The translations under genes and the position numbers were made by a program. The notes below the pieces were generated by a model. That model did no database searches and was not told where the DNA came from. It was given only the letters and a program-made list of their open reading frames with translations. From RGIG8767 sp045531685 (GTDB lineage: Bacteria > Bacillota > Clostridia > Lachnospirales > Lachnospiraceae): a DNA stretch of 34,361 nt. Shown here in pieces: positions 16,735 to 24,698 of this stretch; within the stretch, counting starts at the first letter, position 1; every line of letters starts with the position of its first letter. The DNA lies in NCBI GenBank assembly GCA_045531685.1, contig JAZSEL010000158.1, forward strand, positions 1 through 34,361, written 5' to 3'.

Positions 16735-16795
16735 ATCTGTTTGCCCTTTCTTTTGACTCCCTCACAAGACCTACATATACATGTCGATTTTTACT

Positions 16796-16824
16796 ATCAT
16801 ATTACATTCAATCAAAAGTTGCAA
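16796..16824 (-). promoter_or_regulatory. Promoter of the DUF6106-guaB transcript
   Basis: On the minus strand TTGCAA (16819-16824) and TATGAT (16796-16801) are separated by exactly 17 bases. The start codon is about 60 bases downstream. Confidence 0.65.
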
Positions 16825-16867
16825 TGGGCAATTTATAAAAATTTAATACCTCTTTCGATTACTTTCG

Positions 16868-16896
16868 TTGACACATTCTACATTTCCTTTTAATAT
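16868..16896 (+). promoter_or_regulatory. Promoter of the membrane-anchored protein gene at 16936
   Basis: Consensus TTGACA at 16868-16873 and TAATAT at 16891-16896 are separated by 17 bases. It is divergent from the DUF6106-guaB promoter about 45 bases away. Confidence 0.75.
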
Positions 16897-16935
16897 GATT
16901 AAAGCATTATATAAATAGGAAGAAAGGAAACCCTT

Positions 16936-17625
16936 ATGGCAATTGGTAATTCCGTAAATGACGAAATCCGCGAACAGCAAAAAAAAGTATTACAGGAACA
17001 GGGGTTCAAAGGCAAATTAGAGTACTTTATCTATTATTATAAATGGCATGTAATCATTAGTGCAATTGTGCTTCTCTTCGGCGGCAGCATGATTTACCAG
17101 GTTTTAACACAAAAGGACGTTGCCCTCCAGGTTGTTTATGTAAATGGTTTTCCCAATGTAGAGAGTACGGAAATCATGGCAGATTTCCAAAAGACCATTT
17201 CCATTGACGAAAACAAAGAAGAAGTCCTCTTAGACTCTTCTTTCTATATTAATTCAGATACTCCGTCCTATTATGATCAGCAGAGCATCGAAAAGCTTTT
17301 AGTCATGTGTTCTGCGGGTAGCATTGATGTGTGCGTTGTTGACGAGGGATATTTTATGAACATGGCAGAAGCCGGGTATTTCTTAGATTTATCCACCGTT
17401 CTGTCGGACGAACAGATGGAACTCTATAAGGACAGAATCGTATGGTACGACTGCCCGGATAACATGACAGAGGGAGAAGAAGCCATTGCTATTGAAGTAA
17501 CTGCTTCCCCTAAGCTGGTATCTACAGAGAGCTTTCCTAACACCAAATGCTACTATGGCATTATTGTTAACTCTGCTCATATTGAAAATTCACTCGCATA
17601 TTTAGAATATATTGAAACTCCGTAA
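16936..17625 (+). CDS. Membrane-anchored extracytoplasmic protein, unknown function
   Basis: 229 residues. A charged N-terminal segment of about 35 residues (cytosolic, rich in Glu, Gln, Lys) is followed by one hydrophobic helix (about 38-57). The rest, about 170 residues, would face outward and is acidic. The outer part has alternating helix and strand with stretches such as S-I-D-V-C-V-V-D-E-G-Y-F and N-T-K-C-Y-Y-G-I-I-V-N-S. This faintly recalls solute-binding-protein lobes, but no family can be named. AGGAAGAAAGGAAA precedes the ATG. It is a single gene with a consensus promoter and a strong terminator. Confidence 0.75.
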   Translation: MAIGNSVNDEIREQQKKVLQEQGFKGKLEYFIYYYKWHVIISAIVLLFGGSMIYQVLTQKDVALQVVYVNGFPNVESTEIMADFQKTISIDENKEEVLLDSSFYINSDTPSYYDQQSIEKLLVMCSAGSIDVCVVDEGYFMNMAEAGYFLDLSTVLSDEQMELYKDRIVWYDCPDNMTEGEEAIAIEVTASPKLVSTESFPNTKCYYGIIVNSAHIENSLAYLEYIETP

Positions 17626-17672
17626 TTTTCTGTTTCCTATCAGAAAACAAAGTTGCGTTTTCCTAATGACAT

Positions 17673-17704
17673 AAAAACCGGTCACAGCACGTGACCGGTT
17701 TTTT
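17673..17704 (+). terminator. Intrinsic terminator after the gene at 16936
   Basis: CCGGTCAC (17678-17685) pairs with GTGACCGG (17691-17698), extended by flanking A and T runs. A smaller hairpin (TTTTCTG with CAGAAAA, 17626-17647) directly follows the stop codon. Confidence 0.9.
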
Positions 17705-17757
17705 ATACTTTCTTATTCATAATAATGAAAAAACTAAGAGCATACTTTTATTACTCT

Positions 17758-18603
17758 TTATATCTCTATCTCACCATCAAAAACGGTCACTGCCGGACCC
17801 GTCATGTATACCAGGTTCTCCTCTCTGTCCCATTCAATATGAACGACGCCGCCAAGCACTTCCACATCTACGGCATTGTCCGTAAGTCCGTTTAAAATAC
17901 AGGCAACCGCACTGGCACAACAGCCGGTTCCGCAGGCAAGAGTTTCACCCGTTCCTCTTTCGTATACACGCATCTTTATATGATTTCTGTCCACCACCTG
18001 TACAAATTCTGTATTGGTACGGTTCGGGAATTTCTCATGATTTTCAAAATACGGTCCGATTTCATTCACCGGAAAAGATGCGGTATCCTCAACAAATACT
18101 ACTGCATGGGGATTCCCCATGGACACACAGGTCATTTCATATTCCTTATCCAGCACCGTAATCGGTTCTTTGATTACATTTTCTCCCTTGGCAATAACCG
18201 GTATTTCCTCCGGCTTTAAAATCGGGTTACCCATATTCACACGGACCTGCACTGCCTTACCATTCTCCACCGTAAGAACCAGATATTTTATCTTGCCCGC
18301 ACTGACTACGGTAAACTCAGTCCGGTCCGTCAGACCATAATCATAAACATATTTACCCACACAGCGTATCCCGTTTCCGCACATCTCCGAACGGGAGCCA
18401 TCCGCATTATACATTTCCATTTCAAAATCGGCTTCCTTAGCCGGATTAATGAAAATTGCCCCATCACTTCCGATTCCGAAATGTCTGTCACTAACCATCC
18501 TTACCATATCCGGCTTTCTCTCCTGCGGCACCTTCTCTGTAAAGCCGTTAATATATACGTAATCATTTCCGCATCCCTGCATTTTGGTAAATTTTATCTT
18601 CAT
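17758..18603 (-). CDS. dapF: Diaminopimelate epimerase
   Basis: 281 residues. It interconverts LL- and meso-diaminopimelate for lysine and peptidoglycan synthesis, without cofactor. Both catalytic cysteines are present in their signatures: C75 in M-C-G-N-G-I-R-C and C224 in A-C-G-T-G-C-C-A. The N-terminus K-M-Q-G-C-G-N-D-Y-V and the G-N-P-H-A-V segment are typical. The ATG at 18603 has only a weak ribosome site (GAGTG/GTGGATG). Other lysine pathway genes are not nearby. It is convergent with the plus-strand gene ending at 17625. Confidence 0.97.
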   Translation of the reverse strand: MKIKFTKMQGCGNDYVYINGFTEKVPQERKPDMVRMVSDRHFGIGSDGAIFINPAKEADFEMEMYNADGSRSEMCGNGIRCVGKYVYDYGLTDRTEFTVVSAGKIKYLVLTVENGKAVQVRVNMGNPILKPEEIPVIAKGENVIKEPITVLDKEYEMTCVSMGNPHAVVFVEDTASFPVNEIGPYFENHEKFPNRTNTEFVQVVDRNHIKMRVYERGTGETLACGTGCCASAVACILNGLTDNAVDVEVLGGVVHIEWDREENLVYMTGPAVTVFDGEIEI

Positions 18604-18777
18604 ATCGCATCCACACTCTTTCTATTCCGTATCAGAACTCCGAAACCTCTTATTCTGACCTGATTCCCTCTTTTTTGTATCTTACTATCCGTTTTACAAT
18701 TTGTCCATACATTCCTACCCGGACTCATACAAAAACTTCTTCCCCTACTAATTGGAATACTTTCCCTCCTCCTCCCA

Positions 18778-18783
18778 TATAAT
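18778..18783 (+). promoter_or_regulatory. Consensus -10 box of the FMN_bind-like gene
   Basis: TATAAT lies at 18778-18783, 25 bases before the preferred ATG. The only -35-like box (TTGGAA, 18752-18757) is spaced 20 bases, so the promoter is tentative. Confidence 0.4.
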
Positions 18784-18808
18784 GTATAAATCATCTGGAG
18801 AATTTGTC

Positions 18809-19273
18809 ATGAGTGGAAAAACAAAAATCGTAGTATTAAAAATGAAAGAATTAGTCTGTGCCGGAATTTTCCTCGCACTTGGTATACTTGCCATTATCCT
18901 GTTAATCATTACATCCAAGGAAAATACCCCCGTTTCAGATACCCCGGCAGACTCCTCTGCCATCTATGTTCCGGGCACCTATACAACTGCCATGACCCTA
19001 AACGGCAGTCAAGTGGAACTGGCCGTTACTGTAGACGAAACAGCCATTCTCTCCATCGAATTAAAAAATCTGGACGAAACCATCAGCGTTATGTACCCTC
19101 TCATGGAACCGGCCCTGGAAGAACTTGCTGACCAAATCATGGAGACCCAATCCATCAACAATATAGAATATTCCTCCGATAACCTCTACACCTCAACCGT
19201 CCTCTTAAATGCCATCACCGCCTCCCTTGGGCAGGCTGCAATCCCAACGGCAGACAGCACGGACGCCCAATAG
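18809..19273 (+). CDS. Membrane-anchored FMN_bind-like protein lacking the flavinylation motif
   Basis: 154 residues from the ATG at 18809, chosen because GGAG lies 8 bases upstream. A longer frame from 18752 would overlap the promoter. A transmembrane anchor (about 13-35) is followed by a short linker and an outer domain beginning Y-V-P-G-T-Y-T-T. The domain pattern (GTY..., V-T-V-D-E-T-A-I-L-S-I, E-T-Q-S, Y-T-S-T-V-L-L-N-A-I) follows the FMN_bind domain of RnfG/NqrC-type proteins. The S-G-A-T site that carries covalent FMN is replaced by S-S-D-N (122-125), so it probably binds no flavin. The last residues A-D-S-T-D-A-Q and the TAG stop lie inside a large inverted-repeat element shared with nadE. 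Confidence 0.7.
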   Translation: MSGKTKIVVLKMKELVCAGIFLALGILAIILLIITSKENTPVSDTPADSSAIYVPGTYTTAMTLNGSQVELAVTVDETAILSIELKNLDETISVMYPLMEPALEELADQIMETQSINNIEYSSDNLYTSTVLLNAITASLGQAAIPTADSTDAQ

Positions 19274-19896
19274 CCCCACCACCCATCCGCCGCAGCCGGC
19301 AGTGCTACAGGGGGGCCTTGGGAAACTTTTCAGACAATGGGTAGAACCTCTTCCTCTTTCCGACTTAAGCACCAACGCACCGGGAAATTGTCTGAGAGGA
19401 GGACCGGCAGAAGGGTACTTTTTTATTCCGTTATACAATTGCGGAACAACTAGAGCGGATTTTCTTTTCTATCGGACGCCGCTCCAAGTAACTCGCGCCG
19501 GACAGATATATTAAAATGTAAAATGCGCGTTACACGCGCAACGGTAAATTCAAAAAGCACGTTCTGACATGCTAGCATGTCAAGGCGTGCTTTTTTGAAT
19601 TGTTATGCTGCTTTGCAGCATAATTTTACATTTTAATTATCTTAGGCGCTCAAACATCCTTTCCGCGGCTGATAGAAAAGGAAATCCGCCAAGATGTTCT
19701 CACAATTGTCTAAAAGTCATTCGAAAGTACCCTCCTGCCGTCTCTCCTCGAGTTTATTTCCATTAGGTGCGTTGCTTGGTGCTTAATGGAAAGAGGCTAG
19801 AGGTTCTTGCATTGTATGACTGTTTCCCAAGGCCCCCCTGTGGCACTGCCGGCTGCGGCGGATGGGTGGTGGGGCTATCAGGCGTCCAGACTGTCT
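19252..19896. repeat. 645-bp inverted-repeat element between two convergent genes
   Basis: Outer arms 19271-19326 and 19822-19877 match as inverted copies at 55 of 56 positions and are visibly GC-rich compared with the window. Outside them AGACAG-N3-GGACGCC (19252-19267) is repeated inverted at 19881-19896. Moving inward the arms diverge but keep the same blocks in order: AGAACCTCT-N2-CCTCTTTCC, TTAAGCACCAA, CGCACC, GGGTACTTT, GCGGATTT-N-CTTTTCTATC, and finally the identical ATTAAAATGTAAAAT (19510-19524; inverted at 19623-19637). The centre holds three hairpins in a cloverleaf arrangement. No transposase or credible gene is inside; frames crossing it have no ribosome sites. The 604 bases between the two stop codons are therefore non-coding. 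Confidence 0.9.
19524..19623. terminator. Three-hairpin apex with central bidirectional terminator
   Basis: Three stems lie side by side at the tip of the inverted-repeat element. They are TGCGCGT-TAC-ACGCGCA (19524-19540), a large central hairpin (19547-19601), and TTATGCTGC-TTT-GCAGCATAA (19603-19623). The central one contains the perfect 18-base palindrome TGACATGCTAGCATGTCA (19565-19582). Its GCACG/CGTGC stem ends in six T on the plus strand and five T on the minus strand, so it can end transcripts from both sides. Confidence 0.75.
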
Positions 19897-21788
19897 ACTT
19901 CTGTCATCCAGGCTGTAACGGAAGCGTCAGATGGCATGGAGAGATCTCCGCGAGGGGAGACGCCTACGGTGCCGACTTTCGGTCCGTCCGGGAGACAGGA
20001 GCGCTTAAATTGCTGGGAGAAGAAACGGTAGTAGAACTTTTTGAGCCACTTAAGGATGGTGGCGGCGTCGTATTCTCCCGCAAAGGTCTGCTTTGCCATA
20101 CGGTAAATCTTGGATGGAGAGAAACCGTGACGAAGCATATAGTATAGGAAGAAGTCGTGGAGTTCGTATGGTCCCACGAGGTCTTCTGTTTTCTGAGCGA
20201 TAACACCGTCTACCGGAGGTAATAATTCCGGGCTTACCGGAGTGTCGAGCACGTCCAGAAGGACTTTTTGTAAGTCTGATTCACAGCAGCATTCCGCATA
20301 GTAGCCAACGAGGTGACGTACTAAGGTTTTTGGAATGGCACCATTTACTCCGTACATGGACATATGGTCACCGTTGTAGGTTGCCCAGCCAAGTACCAGT
20401 TCGGAAAGGTCACCGGTACCGATTACCATGCCACCGCACTGATTGGCAATGTCCATGAGTACCTGGGTACGTTCTCTGGCCTGAGCATTCTCATAGGTAA
20501 CGTCGTGATTATCCATGCTCTGTCCGATATCTTCAAAATGCTGGGTTACTGCTTTCTTAATGTCCACTTCCTGTAAGGAACAGCCTAAGGTTTTTGCAAG
20601 TAAACAGGCATTGTCATAGGTTCTGTCCGTGGTTCCGAAGCAAGGCATGGTAACTGCCATAATATTGCTACGGTCCAGATTCAATAAATCAAAAGCTCTC
20701 ACCGTAACCAACATGGCAAGAGTGGAATCCAAACCTCCGGATACCCCTACTACTGCGCTCTTACATTTGGTATGCTCCAAACGTTTCTTTAATCCGTTTG
20801 CCTGAATTGCAAAGATTTCTTCGCAACGCTGTACGCGTTCATTCTCATCCTTTGGTACAAATGGGAAACGTGCAAAGGTACGGTCTAACTTTGTTTCTTC
20901 TATATTTAAAACAAATTCTGTACATGTGTATTCTGCTGCCACATCCACCTTAAAAGAAGAGGCTCTGCGACGTGCATTCATTATCCGTGCAATATCAATA
21001 TCTGCATAAATGGTTTGTCCCGCAAATCTCTCAGACTCTGCAAGAATGGTTCCGTTTTCTGCAATTATATGATGTCCGCCAAATACCACATCCTGTGTGG
21101 ATTCTCCTTCTCCGGCACCGGCATATACATAACCGCAAAGCAAACGGGAAGAGGTTGCCTTGAGTAACTGTCTGCGGAACCCGGCTCTGCCAATCACATC
21201 ATTAGATGCGCTTAGATTCACCAACAGATTGGCACCCGCAAGAACATGGTAGGTTCCCGGATTAATGGCTGCACATAAATCTCCGCCGATTTCACAACCG
21301 ATGCAAAGACCGTCCTCTGTTACGAAAAGCCGGTTGGTACCGAATGGAACCGCTTTTCCGTCAAACAGGACTGTTGTGGTTGCGCTCTGTCCAAAGGTAA
21401 AATATCTTCCCTCACAGCTTCCGTCAGCACCCACAGCCTCTGTTTTAGGCACAATACCAAGCAGTTCTCCTCTGTTAATTACTGCTGCTGCGTTGTAGAG
21501 ATTTCCCTTCCATTCAAATGGAAATCCCACAAACACAATGGCATCCACATCTGCCGAATAAGCAATAATCCGTTTTACTTCTTCTTTACAGCTTTTGATT
21601 AACTGCTCCTGATAAAACAAATCCCCGCATGTATATCCTGATAATGCAAGCTCCGGAAACACAATTACCTTGGCTCCCTTCTTTGCACACTCATCCATTT
21701 TATCCATAATCGCCTTGGAATTGTATTCCGGATTGGCTACCTGAATCTTAATTCCTGCTGCCGCACATTTGATAAATCCATCTTTCAT
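19878..21788 (-). CDS. nadE: NAD synthase, two-domain type with degenerate glutaminase domain
   Basis: 636 residues. The C-terminal half is the NAD synthetase that amidates deamido-NAD with ATP: P-loop S-G-G-L-D-S-T at 350-356 and G-T-G-D-L-S-E-L-V-L-G-W. The N-terminal half is a nitrilase-fold glutaminase domain. Of its triad, E46 (F-P-E-L-A-L-S-G-Y-T-C) and K115 (G-I-V-P-K-T) remain. The nucleophile motif E-I-C-E-D-L-W reads E-I-G-G-D-L-C (166-172), so the cysteine is Gly168. The usual N-Y-x-E-F-Y-E stretch after the lysine is also altered. The enzyme may therefore use free ammonia. The last residues D-S-L-D-A and the stop lie in the inverted-repeat element. It is 45 bases after hslO. Confidence 0.92.
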   Translation of the reverse strand: MKDGFIKCAAAGIKIQVANPEYNSKAIMDKMDECAKKGAKVIVFPELALSGYTCGDLFYQEQLIKSCKEEVKRIIAYSADVDAIVFVGFPFEWKGNLYNAAAVINRGELLGIVPKTEAVGADGSCEGRYFTFGQSATTTVLFDGKAVPFGTNRLFVTEDGLCIGCEIGGDLCAAINPGTYHVLAGANLLVNLSASNDVIGRAGFRRQLLKATSSRLLCGYVYAGAGEGESTQDVVFGGHHIIAENGTILAESERFAGQTIYADIDIARIMNARRRASSFKVDVAAEYTCTEFVLNIEETKLDRTFARFPFVPKDENERVQRCEEIFAIQANGLKKRLEHTKCKSAVVGVSGGLDSTLAMLVTVRAFDLLNLDRSNIMAVTMPCFGTTDRTYDNACLLAKTLGCSLQEVDIKKAVTQHFEDIGQSMDNHDVTYENAQARERTQVLMDIANQCGGMVIGTGDLSELVLGWATYNGDHMSMYGVNGAIPKTLVRHLVGYYAECCCESDLQKVLLDVLDTPVSPELLPPVDGVIAQKTEDLVGPYELHDFFLYYMLRHGFSPSKIYRMAKQTFAGEYDAATILKWLKKFYYRFFSQQFKRSCLPDGPKVGTVGVSPRGDLSMPSDASVTAWMTEVDSLDA

Positions 21789-21833
21789 GCTTTTTTACCG
21801 GCCTTTCTATGTGTCAATACACATGTGCTCTTC

Positions 21834-22721
21834 CTATTTTCTTTTCGCACGCTTTAATAATCCCTGCAATTCTTCAATGGAAAAGGTATAGTTTGTATTG
21901 CAAAAATGGCAATTTACTTCAACCGGCTTGCCGTCTGCAATCATATCCTTCAATTCCTTTTCCCCCACACTTACCAATGCTTTTTCGATTCTTTCCTTGC
22001 TGCAATTACAGCTAAATTCTACCGGAAGGGTATCGGTAAACTCTATGTCCATTCCTTCCAATACTTTCTTAAGCATATCCTCCGGTGTCATTCCTTCATC
22101 CAACATAGTGGTAACCGACGGAATCTGTGTCAGGTTCTTCTCCAATTTCTCAATAACCGCATCATCTGCAAACGGCATTAACTGGATAATAAATCCCCCT
22201 GCCTGTCTTACATTGGCAAGCTCCTTATCCATTAATACCCCAAGTCCTACCGAAGAAGGCACCTGCTCGGAGCTGGCAAAATAATAAGTAAGGTCTTCTG
22301 CTATTTCTCCGGTATTGATTACCGTCTGTCCGCAGTAAGGTTCCTTTAATCCCATATCCTTGGTTACCTGTAGCATACCATACCCAACTGCGGCACCCAC
22401 ATCTAATTTCCCTGCATAATTCGGTGGCAGCATAACGGAAGGATTGCCTACGTAACCCTTTACTTTTCCCAGAGAATCCGCTGTTACGATAATTCCTTCA
22501 ATAGGGCCGTCGCCCTGGAACTGAATCGTTACCAATTCATTTTCTCCCTTCAGCATAGCTCCCATCATGGCGCCGGCTGTCAGAGTTCTTCCCAAAGCTG
22601 CCGATGCAACCGGGCTCAAATTGTGAGCTTCTCTTGCCTTTTCAACCGTATTTCTTGTTGTCGCCGAAAAAGCACGGATCTGTGCATTTCCCGCTGTTGC
22701 TCTTACTATATAATCTGTCAT
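21834..22721 (-). CDS. hslO: Hsp33 redox-regulated chaperone
   Basis: 295 residues from ATG at 22721, which has GGAGA about 6 bases upstream. A longer frame from 22763 has no ribosome site and is longer than usual for Hsp33 (about 290). The protein is a cytosolic holdase chaperone switched on by oxidative unfolding. The redox switch is the four-cysteine zinc site C-N-C ... C-H-F-C near the C-terminus. The N-terminal core shows G-D-G-P-I-E-G-I, G-Y-V-G-N-P and Y-F-x-x-S-E-Q-x-P-S, all standard. It lies between the methyltransferase gene (60 bases) and nadE. Confidence 0.95.
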   Translation of the reverse strand: MTDYIVRATAGNAQIRAFSATTRNTVEKAREAHNLSPVASAALGRTLTAGAMMGAMLKGENELVTIQFQGDGPIEGIIVTADSLGKVKGYVGNPSVMLPPNYAGKLDVGAAVGYGMLQVTKDMGLKEPYCGQTVINTGEIAEDLTYYFASSEQVPSSVGLGVLMDKELANVRQAGGFIIQLMPFADDAVIEKLEKNLTQIPSVTTMLDEGMTPEDMLKKVLEGMDIEFTDTLPVEFSCNCSKERIEKALVSVGEKELKDMIADGKPVEVNCHFCNTNYTFSIEELQGLLKRAKRK

Positions 22722-22781
22722 TTTCTTCTCCATTCTATTCCGATAGTCTAGGTACATCCGCATATTTTATGATGCAATACC

Positions 22782-23531
22782 CTATTTCCCGTTTTCACGG
22801 GCTATCATATAAACCCGCTCCGTTTCCTCTGTTACTTCCATAAGTGTATCCGCATCCTGCGTGGAAATCAGTTCAAGTCCTGCTTCTTCCAGATATGCCT
22901 GCATTTCCTCCACGGTATACCCCCGCTGATAATGGGTTTCTTCAAATCTGCGGAATAACTCCCCTTCTTTTACAAAGAACGTAACATCGTACTCATTAAT
23001 CCGCTCTTCTTCATGATAATAGTTTTCCCAAATGAAACTGCAATCCTCTCTATTCTCAGCGATAGTAGTATCACCGATTACATCCCGGTATTTATGAACC
23101 GTATTAAAATCAAAGATAAACAATCCCTTCGGGTCAAGATAATTATTTACCAATCGGAACGTCTCTATTACATCCTCTTCTTCCAACAGATAGTTTAGGG
23201 AATCACACACGCTGACCACTGCCTTTACCGTGCCATACAATTCAAATTCCCTCATATCCTGTAACAGATACAAAATAGAAAGACCGGATTCTTCCCGTTT
23301 TTCCATGGCACGGGAAAGCATCTCTTCGGAGTAATCCACCCCTATCATATCATAGCCTTCTTTTGCTAAAAGTTCTGTTAATGTTCCGGTTCCACAACCC
23401 AAATCCAGCACAAGGTCTTTCTCAATCCCATATCGTTTTAAAATGCCCACAATCAATTCACACCATCTGTCATATGGCGTATTATCCATAAGGGTGTCGT
23501 ACACAAGGGCGAAATCACTATATGCTTCCAT
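22782..23531 (-). CDS. Class I SAM-dependent methyltransferase
   Basis: 249 residues. The Rossmann motif I V-L-D-L-G-C-G-T-G-T (41-50), motif II G-V-D-Y-S-E-E-M-L, and Q-D-M-R-E-F followed by V-C-D-S-L-N-Y-L show a SAM-binding fold of the Methyltransf_25/YqeM-like group. The N-terminal F-A-x-V-Y-D-x-L-M-D is common to this group. The substrate is unknown. The second half is acidic with beta strands. It lies 38 bases downstream of hisC and 60 bases upstream of hslO on the same strand, probably in one transcript; neighbours do not reveal a role. Confidence 0.85.
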   Translation of the reverse strand: MEAYSDFALVYDTLMDNTPYDRWCELIVGILKRYGIEKDLVLDLGCGTGTLTELLAKEGYDMIGVDYSEEMLSRAMEKREESGLSILYLLQDMREFELYGTVKAVVSVCDSLNYLLEEEDVIETFRLVNNYLDPKGLFIFDFNTVHKYRDVIGDTTIAENREDCSFIWENYYHEEERINEYDVTFFVKEGELFRRFEETHYQRGYTVEEMQAYLEEAGLELISTQDADTLMEVTEETERVYMIARENGK

Positions 23532-23569
23532 TCCTCACTCCAAATAGACCGCTTACAAGACCGGTCCTT

Positions 23570-24628
23570 TTATCTGTCTTTTAAGTACTCTGCTAAAAAT
23601 GCCAGCACGGCATCCATCTGTTCATCTGTTCCGATGCTGATTCGAAGATAATTATCAATACGTGGTTTATTGAAATAACGGACAATAATTCCATCTTTAC
23701 GCAATGCCTCAAATAATTCTTTCGCCGGAACTCTCTTATGTGCCGCGAAAATAAAGTTGGTCTTAGAATCTGCAAATGTAAAGTCCAATTCTTTTAATCG
23801 TGCCTTGGTACGTTCCCGGGTATCAATCACCTTCTGTACCGTCTCTGTAAAATATGCCTTGTCCTTTAACGCAGCACAGCCAATGGCTTCTGTCAGGCGG
23901 GTAATGGTATAGGAATTGAACGAAAACTTCACATCATTCAAATATTGAATCAATTTTGCAGAGCCGAATGCACAGCCGATACGGATACCGGCAAGGGCCC
24001 GTGACTTAGAAAATGTCTGCACTACCAAAAGATTCTCATACTTTTCAATTAATGGTAATACACTCTTGCCACCAAAATCCACATACGCTTCATCAACAAT
24101 TACCACAACATCCGGATTCTTCTGAATGATTTCCTCTACCATGGATAAATCCTCCTCCACACCCGTAGGCGCGTTTGGATTTGGGAAAATCACTCCACCG
24201 TTTTCCTTAAAATAATCTTCTTTGTTGATGGAAAAATCATCCTTAAGAGGCTGCACCTCATAAGGAATTCTATATAAGTCTGCCCAGACATCATAAAAAG
24301 AATATGTAATATCCGGGAACAGAATCTTCTTATCCGAATTAAAAAAGGTTAAAAATGCCATGGCAAGCACGTCGTCAGAACCCACTCCGACAAATACATT
24401 CTCCGGTTTAAGTCCATAGGTATCTGCAACACATTCTGTCAGATTGGTAATATTCTGATCCGGATATAAACGAAGGGTATCATAGTCAAACTCTGCAATT
24501 GCCTTTTGAATCCCCGGAGCCGGCGGATACGGAAACTCATTGGTATTTAATTTAATAATATCCAGTCTCTTTGGCTGCTCCCCTGCTACATACGGAACTA
24601 CTTTACGCACATTTTCTTCCCATTTCAT
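23570..24628 (-). CDS. hisC: Histidinol-phosphate aminotransferase
   Basis: 352 residues. PLP-dependent class I/II aminotransferase converting imidazole-acetol phosphate to histidinol phosphate. Landmarks: K-L-N-T-N-E-F-P-Y-P-P near the start, G-V-G-S-D-D-V-L, N-P-N-A-P-T-G (150-156), D-E-A-Y-V-D-F, and the PLP lysine K208 in T-F-S-K-S-R-A-L-A-G-I-R. Length is normal. It stands apart from any his operon, so it could serve aromatic amino acid or other transamination, as some paralogues do. AGGAG lies just before the ATG, and the gene starts 70 bases after the Ig-repeat gene. Confidence 0.9.
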   Translation of the reverse strand: MKWEENVRKVVPYVAGEQPKRLDIIKLNTNEFPYPPAPGIQKAIAEFDYDTLRLYPDQNITNLTECVADTYGLKPENVFVGVGSDDVLAMAFLTFFNSDKKILFPDITYSFYDVWADLYRIPYEVQPLKDDFSINKEDYFKENGGVIFPNPNAPTGVEEDLSMVEEIIQKNPDVVVIVDEAYVDFGGKSVLPLIEKYENLLVVQTFSKSRALAGIRIGCAFGSAKLIQYLNDVKFSFNSYTITRLTEAIGCAALKDKAYFTETVQKVIDTRERTKARLKELDFTFADSKTNFIFAAHKRVPAKELFEALRKDGIIVRYFNKPRIDNYLRISIGTDEQMDAVLAFLAEYLKDR

Positions 24629-24698
24629 ACGGTCATCTCCTCACATGCTATTTTACACACTGATGATTTTACTCCATTTCCCTGTCATTGAAAAGCCT

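Noticed and set aside
19209..19514. A 101-codon plus-strand frame and similar frames on both strands across the inverted-repeat element
   Set aside because: They have no ribosome sites, overlap known gene ends in another frame, and merely translate the GC-rich repeat arms.
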